This document shows, one piece after another, positions 46,721-58,897 of a DNA stretch of 64,000 nt (its first letter is position 1; each line of letters starts with the position of its first letter). Made by a program: the position numbers and the translations under genes. The DNA is from Sesamum alatum (Eukaryota > Streptophyta > Magnoliopsida > Lamiales > Pedaliaceae), in contig JACGWO010000010.1 of NCBI GenBank assembly GCA_034509735.1, forward strand, positions 6,585,193 through 6,649,192, given 5' to 3'. Under the pieces are notes generated by a model that was given only the letters and a program-made list of their open reading frames with translations, was not told the origin of the DNA and searched no databases.

Positions 46721-47869
46721 TCATTCCACCTTTTTTATGGGAGTAGCGTTCGATGCGGTGGAGCTTGAAGCCCCACCCAATTTTTGACTCGGGGGGGACG
46801 GATGTTCAAGCTTAATTCTTTCGGACATGCACGGGCAACACAGAACTGCAGAGCTGTCGCTAGCATAGTATTCTTCCAGACGTCTCCACATTGAGGAGGA
46901 AGATTCAGAACTGTCAGAGATCAACAAGACTGGTGGCGAAAGTCCAGCTGCTTCGGGAACTGTTTCTGCATGAAGAGCTTGATTCGGTGGGTCAGCTGGT
47001 CCTACTTAGTTCAGTGGTTCAACAACTAGAACCTCTTCAGCTGGGTCATCAGGTGCTGGATCGACAACTACAACTCCTCCAGTTGGGTCATCAAGTGTTG
47101 CTTCATTAGCAGGTGCATCAACTGGGGATTCATTCACACGCGGTTGGGGAAGGACCACCCAACCATCTGCACGTGCGGGTGTGTTAAGATCAAAGCGACC
47201 AGCATCAAAAACCTGATTTTGGCGTAGGGCCTTTCGAACAAGATGCACAGTTCCTCCCACAGATCCTCGTAAGCATTGCAATAGCACTTGGCACGTTTGT
47301 TTTGTTACATGGACGAGTTTCGGAGTTAGTTCACAAGAATATACTCGAAACTTGTAATGTGAAGTGCTATACAAATTTTATTATGGTGAATCATAAGGTT
47401 AAGTAATATACTACTGAAAGACGTACCCTACAGAGAGAACGCCAAATATTATCTAGTGCGGTGACAAACCCTAGACGCTGGTTCCAGAGCACTCCATCTG
47501 TGTTAATAACCCAACGGAACAGGTGGTAACGCTCACGGAGCCTTTCAACCCGTGATTGTGCCCACTCATACGTAATCTTGGTTCCATACTCTTGTTCACA
47601 TCATATAGTGCAGACATGACAGCATGGATGTTAGGGCTTTTCGGGCGAAACAAACCCGATCTGGCATGTTCGACCAAGCTGTCAACGAAGGTCTTCCCCA
47701 TCTCACGAGTCCAATTTCTGAAGTAGAACATATTCTGTTGATGGTAATACCCATCTGGCCACATGTTGACAGTGGTGGCTTGAATTTGAGAAAGAAGGGA
47801 AGAATTCGAACGACCAAAACGAACTGTGTGGTAATGGTGCATCTGTGCTTCTTTACCACCATAGTACAT
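46721..47869 (-). pseudogene. Myb/SANT-like DNA-binding protein (Harbinger ORF1-type partner)
   Basis: From 47869: a leader, then NWTREMGKTFVDSLVEHARS in the pattern of the plant Myb/SANT-like domain (PF12776-like: W...M...F...LV), followed by SPNIHAVMSALYDVN. A 1-base shift near 47585 then gives EYGTKITYEWAQSRVERLRE and RYHLFRWVINTDGVLWNQ, ending at an intron donor near 47427. A second exon (about 47374-47006) continues with FDLNTPARADGWVVLP and an acidic proline-rich tail. The last part, to 46721, reads SSSSMWRRLEEYYAS. In PIF/Harbinger elements such a protein works with the transposase to bind element ends. It converges with the transposase gene. Confidence 0.7.
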
Positions 47870-48439
47870 CTATTTATAAGCTAGAAAAGCTCGACATTTA
47901 TGCTTATAAATTATGGCTACAGCATCGGTAAAGGTGATAAACAGAATTCATGCACAAAAATACTCTTTGTCATGCATTTAATATCAAACAAAAAAATAAA
48001 TTAGTGAAGTGTGTGGAGCTAAATAACACCAAAGGTTGACTTATTCTCTTGCATTAAAACCTGAGTGGGATTCAGGTTGGTTAGGCGACACCATTAATGG
48101 AAGAGGCAATTTGGTAGTTGAGCTCATATTTCGGTGAAGATTATCTTCAGTATTCCATTTATTTCATCCATTGCGTGAAAGTAAATGCAAGGTAAATATT
48201 CATCATTAAATTACAAATATCTCTAGCTTAACAAGGTGGGTTTGCATTTATTAGAATAACCATTTATTGCTCAAGGTCGTCAGATGTGATAGTCATTAAA
48301 TGCAAGGGACAAAAAAGCAACTGCACGCTCAATCGAGATTTATGTAGTCCATACTAAACGTCTTGCTATTTTTGTATGCCGACTATTACTCAGATAATCA
48401 ATGAAAAGTAAACACAATATGATATAATATTATACATGC

Positions 48440-49371
48440 TAATAGAACAGATAGCATGGACCTACTATAATATTGTCTAATACAATACGGTCCGGTAGAC
48501 ATGGCCTAAAGGTCTTGGCACATTTGTGTTTAGGGTTATAATCCCTAATTTGAAAAGTGCATTGATATTTCACTTTATAGCATAGTAGCTATATGGGTCA
48601 CCTTTTGTGCAAATTATATGTCCATTTATCTTAATTTCATGAGGTTGAATAGCCTTCCTAAGACCCCTTTGTGCTAAACATCATACACTAACAAGAATTT
48701 TGGATCAAACTTCTCAATAGAATTGAAAGTAGGGTAGCTTGGTTAAAACTGCTAATCATCACTCGATTTGTTTTCATCAAGAACACAATCACTACCCATA
48801 ACATCTTATTCGCCCTCATCACTAGAACCACTTACGCCATCTTCTAACTCCCCATTATCAGTAGTAGGAATGTCACCAGTGATTGTATCATCCACAAAGT
48901 CCTCAAACAATATGTCATCATCACCTACCTCAATTGATATATCATAGTCACTCAACTACATCTGCATCATCATCTAAGTCTACAGCCTCCTCCAACCTAC
49001 CTATCTCACCCACATCATTATCCTGCAAACCCCAACTCCCATCACTATCATCCCCTATGTTCTTATCCAATTCGCCAAACTATTCTACATAAATTGGAAC
49101 ATCTCTTATTATAGAATATTCCCTCTCAAATTCTTAACATTGTAAATCTGTAGTTAAGAGTTGAAACCAGCCTATTGTTATCCCCATTCAAACATAACTT
49201 TTCACTAAACATATTGAGGTTTGCAAACATGAGGTAAGTTGACTCTACATAATCAAACTTAGCAATTTCACCCCTAATGTAACTAGGTGCAGGACAATTA
49301 CTAGGGCTAAATTTACCCCTATAGTAATATACCACAGTAGTATTATTAGGATCTCTAAACAAAAAAGCCAA
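48440..49371 (-). pseudogene. MULE transposase, N-terminal part
   Basis: The open frame 49371-49126 (VVYYYRGKFSPSNCPAPSYI, GEIAKFDYVESTYLMFANLN) matches the N-terminal PB1-like segment of plant MULE proteins. It is followed, in broken frames, by an acidic stretch (DDILFEDFVDDTITGDIPTT and GSSDEGE near 48800-48900), then the zinc-finger-like region FQIRDYNPKHKCAKTFRPCL near 48560-48510. It ends where the Harbinger element begins at 48419. The continuation is at 44043-43200. Several stops are present. Confidence 0.65.
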
Positions 49372-51868
49372 AAAAAAAAATCATAAACTTAACAAAAAGG
49401 TAGCATAATTAATCAGCAAAACATATATATATATATAAACAAAAGAAATGAGAATATTCTCCAACCCCACATGTTCACATACTCCAAATAATGAAAATTT
49501 CAACATAAATATTCCCCCAACTACAACATACAGGGGCGGCACCAAGCCGGACCACAAACCAACCAAGGAAATAAACAATAGCTCACGATATAAGGTAGGG
49601 GAAAGGTTCATAAACAACATAAAAAGTTCCAAGTAACAAACACTAACATACTGTTCACACTGACACACAACATAAAAAATTCCATAGTTCACATATTTCA
49701 CAAACAAAACCCCAGCTTTCATTACTTAGAAATCTAATAACTTTCTGTATAAAGGCAGGGGAAGATTCATGTTTCGTTTATTCTGTATCATCACCATGTT
49801 ACCTTATTGCCGCCGCTTCATTATATTTCTTTAATCGATGATCCATATTTGTCTTCTTCAGGCTTGGGGTTTACAGCATTGGCTCGCCTACTTAGAGTTT
49901 CCTTTTTCGGATTCGTTGGACTTGCACTCCAGCTTTAGTTGCGTTCATCGCACTTAGGGTATAGATAAGCCTCTCTTGGCCTGGGTTTCGGAGGCCTAAG
50001 CTTGCATACTGCTGGTTTGTCCATTGCTGATGATTTTTTTAAAGAAGGTTCGAATGACTTAATTTCAATTAGTTGAGGGTGGCTCGTTTTTCTTCTAGTA
50101 AATTTTTCTTATCTAAGCTATATCAACATTGCAACTAGAAAAATCATCTGCTTGTTAGGGAGGGGAAGGATTGAAGTTTAGGAATTTTGGTTGGTTTTGT
50201 TTTTTCTTTTAGCCGTTGTCAAATGAAGTGCAGAGCTTTAGGGTTTTGTATTTGTCTTTCTTTTCTTTTCTTTTTTTTTTGGGGGGGGGGGGGAGTTCCT
50301 TCAGCTTTCACGTGTGGCAGAGGAGTTCTAAAAAAACTCAGTTAGTGAAAACCCAAAATTAAATGCCCAAATTTTGTCGCAAATTCCAGCAAGTTTTAAA
50401 AATCTAGTGGCCTAAGTCCTCTAATTGCTAATTATTAATTAATTATGGGTTACAATTGTTAAAATAGGTGATCGTCAAGTCAATTGTTGGACAACCATCA
50501 ACTAATGTTTGCATGTTTGTAAACTATTCTAGACAATTTTTTTCTATGATAATCTTAATAATGAGAATTGTTCTTTGACCAACTTTATCATATGCATAAA
50601 ATACACTGTGATGTATGCATTTGGTTGAAGGCCCTAAATCATTATGCTGCGGGGTTTGGCCGCGCATAGAATTGCAATCATGAAATAAACCTCATTTTAA
50701 TGTTCCAAGTCGACAATCCCTCAATGCGAGGCATCAATTATGATTTTATTAAGACTTGCACTAAGTGATGCGTTCATATGATGATTGTCATGTTTCATAA
50801 TCAATAACGCGTGACGAATGCACGCTTTGGTGTGTGCTTGATATGAGTTATCGAGTATTTTTCTCATTTTTCATAACTCATTATTTCATGTGTTAATGTC
50901 GCTTATGTGTTGTCACTGGATCATTGTCATTCACGTGTCACTAAGTATCTATGGTCAGAATTTTATACATATTTCTTTTATCATTACTCACTGATAATGA
51001 CAGGAATAATTCTATTTTCCATACTTATACTTAGCTACTTATTCGATTTTAGTCCCTAATTTTGATGACTTTTTACAGTGTCACTCATGTCATTGGTTAG
51101 GTAGTTAGTTTTGATGAAAAACAGTTATGTATAATAAAATTAAACAAAAATTAGAATAAATATTCAAAATAACTAATAATAACAAATAAATTTGGAGAAC
51201 TAATGAGTAATTAAAGTAATTTAAAATTTAAAAGCTCATATGGTAAAATATTGTAATTAGCCATGTTTAGGTATAACTATGATTTACAATGGAATGTTTG
51301 AATCATATTCATCAATATTGTAGACCACCAAAATTCCATAAATGTCAATAAACTTAAAAATGCACTTTATTTAACTACAGAAATTCTATGCCCCTCTTGT
51401 TTGTATTTCTCCGACGACACGATTCCATTAACACAACAAATCAACCCCACAATTTTACATACATAGGCTTAACTAACACTGTATTTATTTAGTTATTCTC
51501 AATAAAGACATCCTTGATTTTACCATCCCCTACGCGTCCTTTCTATCGAGAATATGATTTTTTTGTCACTGCATTTACATCTCCTGGGGTTGGCTTTGAT
51601 ATTATTCTACACGCGTTATTGAGGATGATTGTTGGCATTCTTGGTAGTTTACATGTTTGGTGTGTTGGTGTTCAATAATATGTACTTGGTGCACCACTTG
51701 TAAATTTAGACAGTGATTCATATGCTGGTGTTTGCTGCGCTTGGCTTTGCATCGGTGTTCACTGATGTAATATAGAGTCAATGTGTGATATCTGTGTGCA
51801 TCCAGTGATGTTCTATAAATTGTATTGATTGCCAAATGAGATAATGCGATGTCAATCAGTCATGCGTG
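49372..51868. other. long intergenic region without recognised genes
   Basis: 49381-49740 and 49740-50060 are slightly less AT-rich and may be the 5' untranslated part of the MULE to the left. 50245-50294 is a pyrimidine run followed by T11 and about 14 G. From 50340 to 51868 I see no domain-bearing frame, terminal repeat or array. No MULE end was located. Confidence 0.4.
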
Positions 51869-51876
51869 CTTGGGAT

Positions 51877-52510
51877 TAGGGGTGGCAGACGAGTCGAGCC
51901 GGCTCGCGAGCTTCGCGAGCCGGCTCGAGTTTGAGCTCGACTCGAGCTTGAGTTTTTCGAGCTTGAGCCCAATTCTCTCTATTTGTTAAGCTCGCGAGCG
52001 GCTCTCGAGCTTTTCTCTCTTTTTTTAATTTTTTATATATTTTTTTATGTTTAGAATTTTTATATGTTAATTTGATATTCAATACTTTATCAATTTTATA
52101 CTCAAAATTGATCATATATTGTAATTATTAATCAATATCATACATTTTTATTTTAGATAATAATAAACTATGGTATTGGTATTTTTATTTATACATTTAA
52201 CCTTTATAATTTATATAAAATAAACTTAATCAATATTTAGTAAATTTTAATATTTTTTTTAAAATAATATTTAATATGATACATATAAATTTTATGTTAT
52301 ATTTTAATATCTATTTACAACCTCTTATACTTTTTTAAATTAACAAGTCCTAACAATTAACTTATGATTTTTGTATCTATTTGTGAGTCTTATATTTATA
52401 TCAAAATACATAGTATACATTATACAATTTATAAATTTTACTTATAAATTTATGTCAAAACTTAGTGATTCCCATGAATTAATCTAAAGATGATGATGAA
52501 GATGATGATG

Positions 52511-52556
<46 letters not shown>

Positions 52557-52615
52557 TAATAATAATAATAATAATAATGAAATCAACAAGCTTAATCGAC
52601 TCGTTGCCACCCCTA
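51877..52615. mobile_element. hAT MITE with GAGCTCG subterminal repeats, copy 2
   Basis: A 739-bp element starting TAGGGGTGGCAGACGAGTCG and ending GACTCGTTGCCACCCCTA, with a perfect 8-bp duplication CTTGGGAT (51869-51876 and 52616-52623). The left subterminal region is packed with GAGCTCG, GCTCGCGAGC and GCCGGCTCG motifs. The right subterminal array present in copy 1 is missing: the GATGATGAT/ATAATA microsatellite (52492-52578) and GAAATCAACAAGCTTAATC run straight into the terminal repeat. The long poly-Ile frames here come from the ATA repeat and are not genes. Confidence 0.93.
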
Positions 52616-52623
52616 CTTGGGAT

Positions 52624-53911
52624 ATACAACCATTGTGAGGAATTGAGGAAAGTCATATTTGGAATTGGAGCATTCTTTCTTATCCATGTTTTGTTGCACT
52701 GTAGATGTAAAGGTCGAGGGAGTGGAACGTGGTGTTTGCAATATGTTGCGGAGTAGGGGCACATGGTAGTTATCAACAAATGGAAAAATGGGAGTTTTGT
52801 GCTTATAAATTTTTCCACTCAATTGCAAAATCATTTCATCTTCATAGGACTATAAAAGCAACCACGGATTACTTTTCGTGGTTTCGAGTGAATTTGTTAC
52901 TCTGAAAGAGATATTGAATCCTAACAAGCCATGAAGAGTAACGGCGATAGCGAGAATAGGGGTCGACAGCCCGATCGTGCAGCTTCCTCATTTCATCGCA
53001 GCAGTTGTTCTCTTGCTCTGTGGTCTTGTGCACTCTTTTTTTTGTCTTGGTCTGCTTGTTGATTTTATAGTGGTCTTCATTGTGCTCAGGCGATGTTCTC
53101 ACTTGTGTAATGCTAGTTATTGTAACACGTCGTCCCTGCATACCTATAATAAATAATTTTCATATTTTAAAATATATTATAAATATATAAATCAAGTCAT
53201 ATTAAAAAAAGAAAAAGAAAATCAACTTAAGGTCTTATCAACACAACCAAAGAATTGGTGTAGTGGTGTTAAAATGACGTGGAGTCACTTTTGTAAAAAA
53301 ATAAAATTAAAATAACTACAATCAATTTTAAAATTATCTAATTAGGGGTATAATTATCATATTAAAAATTAGTGTGCCATTATCTTTAACCATAGCTTCT
53401 GTTTTTGAACTACTTAAACTAAGTTAAATTTAAGCCAAATAGTGATAAGCAGCTCCCTACCACTTCTTAGTAAATTGTAATTATTAAGTTGTTTTCAAAA
53501 CACTCCGTCTTCAATTTTTTACTTTGAATATTTGTTTTCGTATATTCTCAACTTTTAATACTATTTAACTTGCAACTTTTTTCTACAACTTATTCTCACC
53601 AAAAGCAAAGTTACTGCAAACATTCTTTAGATCCAGGAGGGAGGGAGGGAGAATGGAAAAACTAAAAGACGGTGATCCAGGTGGGGGTGTAAAAGTGTCA
53701 CAAGGGTAGTCCAGATCGAATGTCTGGAAACATGAGAAAGAAAGAGATCATTAGCCTCGCTGGGTAATATCCAACAATGATCCCCGATATTTAAACCAGT
53801 TTCGTTAGGTAGAAAGAAAAGCTATAATGTTAGTATGAAAGTAATAAATGTCGCACATGGCCCAAAATAGTTGAGGTTATTCATAGACCAAATATTTGTA
53901 CATGCATGGAT
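52624..53911. other. intergenic DNA
   Basis: No feature recognised. Frames at 52613-53141 on the - strand lack domains. 53630-53655 is a short GGGA repeat. 53500-53620 resembles an inverted-arm fragment also seen at 20040-20170. Confidence 0.4.
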
Positions 53912-53919
53912 CCACGTGG

Positions 53920-54895
53920 TATGGGTGATCAAAAGAATTTTAAAATCGCCCAAACCGTCAGGATCAAACCGAATCGAACCGTTTTTTTATAAATTTATCT
54001 TTCAAACCACAATTCTAAATTTAGAATAAAATTTCACCGCAGTTATTGGTTTGATTTTGATTTTAGAACTAAAACCGCCAAAAAATTGAACCACACTATT
54101 AAATATATAATTAATTTCCTAAATATATATAAAAATTGATAAGTTTAATTAATTATTAGAAAAATTCATATTCAAAATTATAGAAGGACCATATATTATC
54201 AAAGGTTCACATTACAAAACTCATTTTTATAAAACTTAGATTAGGTTCTATACGGAAAAATTGTTTAAGTTTGAGACAACAAATCAAGCCCATTAAAATT
54301 TTTCCTTTCCTCCTCTTTCTCTTTTATTTTCCTCCTCTTCTCTCTCTTTTTCTCTCCCCCTTTTTCCTCTTGTTTCTTTTTTTGTTGTCCCTATTCTCTC
54401 TTCTCTCCTCCGCGCCCCTACCCCCCCATCACCGAGTAACCCCACCCCACCCCACCCCCTCTAGGTTGCTTCTCTCTTCTCTCTTTTTCCCTCCCCCTTC
54501 TACCTCTCCTTCTGCCACGCCTCTCTTTTCTTTTCCTTTTGATATATTGCAGTTCGAACTTAACATCCAAAATTTTCTTAAAGACTTTTAATTGTATTAT
54601 ATTTTGAACTATTATATATTTAAGTTTAATTATTCCAAAACTTGCTATGTATTTTCTTAGATTATTGTGTATTTGACTTTAATTATTCCGATAACTTTTA
54701 TCTTTTGTCAATGAAAGAATTTTAACTATATATATCCTTATTTTTTGTTAACTCAACGTCTAGTTTTTGTTATAAGTTTTAAAACCGCCAAATCGCCCGA
54801 AATTGCATAAAACCGCACTTTTGATTTTGGTTTTGAAAGTGGGAATGTGAAAAATTATGTAATAAAAACTCAAAATCGCACCGTGATCACCCCCA
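53920..54895. mobile_element. non-autonomous deletion derivative of the hAT element at 13452
   Basis: A 976-bp element starting TATGGGTGATCAAAAG and ending CACCGTGATCACCCCCA. The flanks CCACGTGG (53912-53919) and CCACGTAA (54896-54903) match in 6 of 8. The left 250 bp (AACCGAATCGAACCG, CGCCAAAAAATTGAACCACA), the CT-rich leader (54295-54400) and the right end (AAACCGCCAAATCGCCCGAA) parallel 13452-16138. The transposase is absent. The 106-codon frame at 54271-54591 is the CT-rich leader read as protein and is not a gene. Confidence 0.85.
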
Positions 54896-54903
54896 CCACG
54901 TAA

Positions 54904-55320
54904 CGTGATCTCGCTCTCAAGTACAGAGCGATCAATCTTGGTTCTGAGTTACTGGGTCGGATCAGTCAGGGGCGAAACCCAAACCATCTAAAAAACATAT
55001 GGATCTTGATCTTGTTTGAGTATTTTGCTTTTATGGAGGAATATTGTAGTCCTTTTGCAGAGCTAACTAAAATATTCCCATTAAAAGGTAAAAGAAAAAA
55101 AATAAATTAGAAAAATAAAATTAATAACGTTCGTTAGAAAAAACACACATAATGAGAAAAAGTGCTTTTTTTTAATTTTTAACACAATGAGTAAAAGTGT
55201 TTTAGACATTTTATACTAAAACTTTTAATAATTAGTACAACTATGCGGCGTGTTGTTTTCTAAAGTTTAGGCAGTCTTTTTAATATATTTTTTTTCAAAA
55301 TAGTGGTATGTCTTCTATAT
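54904..55320. other. intergenic DNA
   Basis: Nothing recognised between the hAT derivative and the tandem repeat array. Confidence 0.4.
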
Positions 55321-55461
55321 CATATCAGGATAAATTATAATAAACTCTGATTATTCAGATACACTATTCAAGTGAAGTCATAGAATTCAAATTACATATC
55401 ATATTATTTTTTTATTATATTCTATTTATACATTAATGACTCATAAATTAAGTTTAAAATC

Positions 55462-55874
55462 GTGTAAATCACAACTATCTCTCCTGAAGTTTAGCATAAT
55501 TACAAATACTCCTTGTTGTTGAAAAAATTACAAATTCTTCCCTGAGCTTTGTAACCATATAACAAATAACCCATTTTCATCTATTTTATGGGTGAACTGA
55601 CTAAAATGCCCTTATACAAACTAAATTATTTTTTATTTAATTCTTAAATTTCTTTGTACTACAATCGCAGAGAAAGGTTTCTTTAGTTTTTTCCACGGAG
55701 GAGCAATAATACAATTTGCCTAGACTGATTTTTCTACAATTTTAATAAAAAATTCAAAGGCAAAATGGTCAATTTCAGGCATTTGGTTAAAAATTACAAA
55801 CCTCGGGGAGTTTTTATAACGAGGGGGTATTTATAATTATACCAAACCTTGGGAGATGTGATTGTAATTTACCC
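55462..55874. mobile_element. Mutator-like MITE, family B, copy 5
   Basis: Inverted orientation relative to copy 3: starts GTGTAAATCACAACTATCTC and ends GATTGTAATTTACCC. Its interior has TACAATCGCAGAGAAAGG and GGCAAAATGGTCAATTTCAG. The flanks TTTAAAATC and TTTAATATA match in 7 of 9 once the adjacent Harbinger-like insertion is removed. It interrupts a unit of the tandem array. Confidence 0.75.
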
Positions 55875-55878
55875 TTTA

Positions 55879-56817
55879 GGCCTTGTTCACAAATTGCTAT
55901 TGGATTAACCCATATACTAGTAGGGGGTTACTATATGTTATATTAAGGTCTATTGGATTAAGCAATATCATGTTTACTTTGGTTGGTAATTGTAAGAGAT
56001 AAAAGGTCTATCAATGTGATGTGTGGTTTACTATCCACTGTTATACATTGCATAAGAGTGGATTTTACTCTTATGCCCCCATCTACAGCACATGCCTCTC
56101 ACAAAGCAACCGGTTGAAACAGCAGGCATCATTTTACCCCCTTTCCTCGTCGCAGAAGACCACCCCCTTCTCTTCTTCGCATAAGACCACCCCACGAAGC
56201 ATTAAAGATAGCCACCGTAAGGGTAGGGATAGTCACGATGGTCTCATTATCCAACGAAACATGGCACTTTTCTTCTCTGGAGGTGATAGAAAGGAGCTTA
56301 AGCTCAGAGTCAGCGAAAGAATTTGGAAGGAACAGCAGATACCAGATGTTGGGGTGTGCATACCAAATCTTTGTAACTAAGAAAGGCAGTTGGAATTAAC
56401 TTCTTTGGAGACACTACATAAGCGTGTTTCATATCATCCAAATTCTCATTGTTAAACGTAACAAATGGCTTTTCAATCGCCTTTGGTCGCCGATGATTAA
56501 AAAAAAAAAAAAAAACTATTGTGGGATGAAGAATGAAACCCACCAACTTTCTAACAGAGAGCATTAAATGTGGCCTTTGAAAATTTGCACAATTTTCACG
56601 AGTAAGGGGGTAAAAAATGTTTGTTACAACATGGATAAAATTGGAAAACAAAGTTAGTAGGCATGGTGGTGGGCCCCACTGATAATTTGTATGGGCCTCC
56701 ATCCAAAATTGGTATCGGCCGATTAGCATAGGGTGTAGGGTGATGGAGCGGACTGTAGCGGGCCTTGTCTTTTTAAAGTAAATGCCCAACTCCATGCTAT
56801 TTAGCCAAGATATAGCC
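55879..56817. mobile_element. PIF/Harbinger-like non-autonomous element
   Basis: A 939-bp element that starts GGCCTTGTTCACAAATTGC and ends GCTATTTAGCCAAGATATAGCC. It is flanked by TTA on both sides (55876-55878 and 56818-56820), the PIF/Harbinger target preference. The inverted ends are imperfect. The 119-codon frame at 56021-56380 has no domain. It sits in the right TSD of the family-B MITE, so it arrived later. Confidence 0.55.
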
Positions 56818-57542
56818 TTAATATATTACCGTGAGTATGAAGGTGATGCAAAACTTGTTCAACGTGTCCTGTACAATAGACAAAAGAATCACATAGAGTT
56901 GTGGTGAAGTAGTAGATACTGCGATATAAATTATAATAAATTTCAATTATTTAGATACTCTATATATTCAAGTGAAACTGTAGAATCAAAATTACGTATG
57001 ATATTATTTTTCTTATTATATTATATCATGCATTAATGACTTGTAAAATAGATTTAAAATATAACCGTGGCCGTGGGATGATGCAAAACTTGCTCAACTT
57101 GTCCTATACAATAGACAAAAAATTCACAGATAGTTGTGTAGCAGCCCTGGACCATTTCGTAGTAATTATTATCGCGAGATAAATAATAATAAATTTCAAT
57201 TATTTAGATAAACTATTCAAGTGAAGCTGTAGAATTCAAATTACATATGACATTATTTATTTATTTATTTATTATATTCATGCTCTAATGACTCATAAAT
57301 TAGATTTAAAATATTATAGTGGGCATGAGGCTGATGCAAAACTTTCTTAACGTGCCTATTCAATAGACAAAAGATCACAAATCACCACGAAATAAATTAT
57401 AGTAAATTCAAATTATTTAGATACACTATTAAGTGAAGCTGTAGAACTAAAATTACATATAATATTATTCTTTTATTATAGGGTAAATTACGGTGGCAAT
57501 CCTTGAGATTAGATCAAAATACACAAATACTTATTGTTTTTC

Positions 57543-58709
57543 GGGTTAAATGCAATTTACCCCCATGTGTTAATCAAAAAGAGTAATTTACCCCCCTGTG
57601 AAAAAACAAATAGCATTTTACCCTCCTATGATCTTAAAAATGAAGCAAAAACCCCCCTGACGCATTTCGTGTGTTACACACGTGATTTTTCAATGTCTTT
57701 TACTTTTTTTTAATTTTTCATTTAAAATGACATTATGCCCTAACTTAAGAACTGTTGGATTGATCTCAATCTAATGTCCAAATTTATCTTATAGATCAAT
57801 GGTTAAAATTTATTAAATTTAAAATTAACGGTTTAGATTTAAGAAAAAATAAAAATAAAAATATTATATTGTATAGTAATTAAATATAAATATATATATA
57901 TTTATAATAAGTTATATTTGTATTTATGTATATATATGTATATACAGAGAGGGGGGAAGAAGGAGGCGGCTGGCGACGGGAGAGGGGGCGGGGCGGCAGA
58001 TTTGGGAGGACGAGAAGGGGGCGGCGGGGGGAAGGGGGGGGGGGATGAGAGGGCGTGACGGAGGGGAAGAGGAAGGAGGAGGAGGGATCACGATGGGGGA
58101 CGGGAAGGGGGTGGCGGTAGGCCAAGGTGAGGTGTCGGGCAGCGACGACAGGCAAGAAGATGAAGAAGAAGTATATATATATTCATTATATATATATATT
58201 AATATATTGAAATATTAAACCTTATTTTTATAAATAACATATATATTAATATATATTTAATATATATAAAAATAATATTTTATTGAGAAAAACTATGCCT
58301 AGATGTAGTAAACGCGCGTGTGGTGCACCGCCGGGTGTAGGGGGTACTTCGCTCTATTTCTAATAACATAAGGGGTAAATTGTTGTTTTATTTTTTACAG
58401 AGGGTAAATTGCACAGAAGAAGTATATATATATTATTTATATATATATATATATTTAAATATTAAATTTTATTTTTATAAAATAACATATATATTAATAT
58501 ATTTAATATATATATATATATATAATAATATTTTATTGAGAAAAAACTATGCCTATATGCAGTAAACGCGCGTGTGGTGCACCGCCAGGCGTAGGGGGAT
58601 ATTTCGCTCTATTTCTAATAACATAGGGGGGTAAATTGTTGTTTTATTTTTTATAGGGAGATAAATTGCACATTTTCCTTAACAGAGGGGGGTAAATTGT
58701 ATTTTTCCC
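57543..58709. mobile_element. Mutator-like non-autonomous element with GC-rich core
   Basis: A 1167-bp element. The left starts GGGTTAAATGCAATTTACCC and the right ends GGTAAATTGTATTTTTCCC. Several TTTACCCCCCTGTG-type segments make the inverted ends about 150 bp long. The flanks ATTGTTTTTC (57533-57542) and ATTGTTTTTTC (58710-58720) agree apart from one T. The core (57950-58160) is G-rich on the + strand, so the - strand reads as a proline-rich frame with no domain. The right arm contains a 250-bp tandem duplication. Confidence 0.8.
58165..58671. repeat. 250-bp tandem duplication inside the right arm
   Basis: GAAGAAGTATATATATATT at 58165 recurs at 58416. Both copies continue through AATATTTTATTGAGAAAAA, AAACGCGCGTGTGGTGCACC, TTCGCTCTATTTCTAATAAC and GTAAATTGTTGTTTTATTTT to AAATTGCAC. 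They differ in the AT-rich part and a few single bases. Confidence 0.9.
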
Positions 58710-58897
58710 ATTGTTTTTTCTGTAAAATTATAGCTACACCCCCTAAGGTTATAATTGTATTACAGCTACGCGCCCTATTCAAAGGCAAAACTTACACTAA
58801 TACCCCATAAAAAATATTACACTAACACCCCTCTGGGGGTGTAGCTGTAATTATACAAAAGACAGGAGGTGTTTCTGTAATTGGACCTAACCTCAGA

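Larger units (their letters stand above)
44044..48419 (+). mobile_element. PIF/Harbinger transposon inserted in a MULE
   Basis: About 4.4 kb. The ends share an inverted TTGTGTTTAC (44046-44055, complement at 48408-48417). Inside are a Harbinger transposase (44899-46251, +) and a Myb/SANT-like gene (46721-47869, -), the two-gene content usual for PIF/Harbinger. On each side lies MULE transposase sequence of the same strand and in correct order, which independently sets the boundaries. The expected 3-bp TSD is not clean (TAA on the left, ATGA on the right), so the exact end bases are uncertain. Confidence 0.75.

Noticed and set aside
52462..52818. 118-codon frame with a long poly-isoleucine run
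   Set aside because: It is the ATA microsatellite of the hAT MITE read as protein.
54271..54591. 106-codon Pro/Leu/Ser/Phe-rich frame
   Set aside because: It is the CT-rich leader of the hAT derivative; the same leader is non-coding in the related element at 13800-13860.
57880..58155. Proline-rich frame on the - strand
   Set aside because: It comes from the G-rich core of a Mutator-like element; no domain and no transcript evidence.
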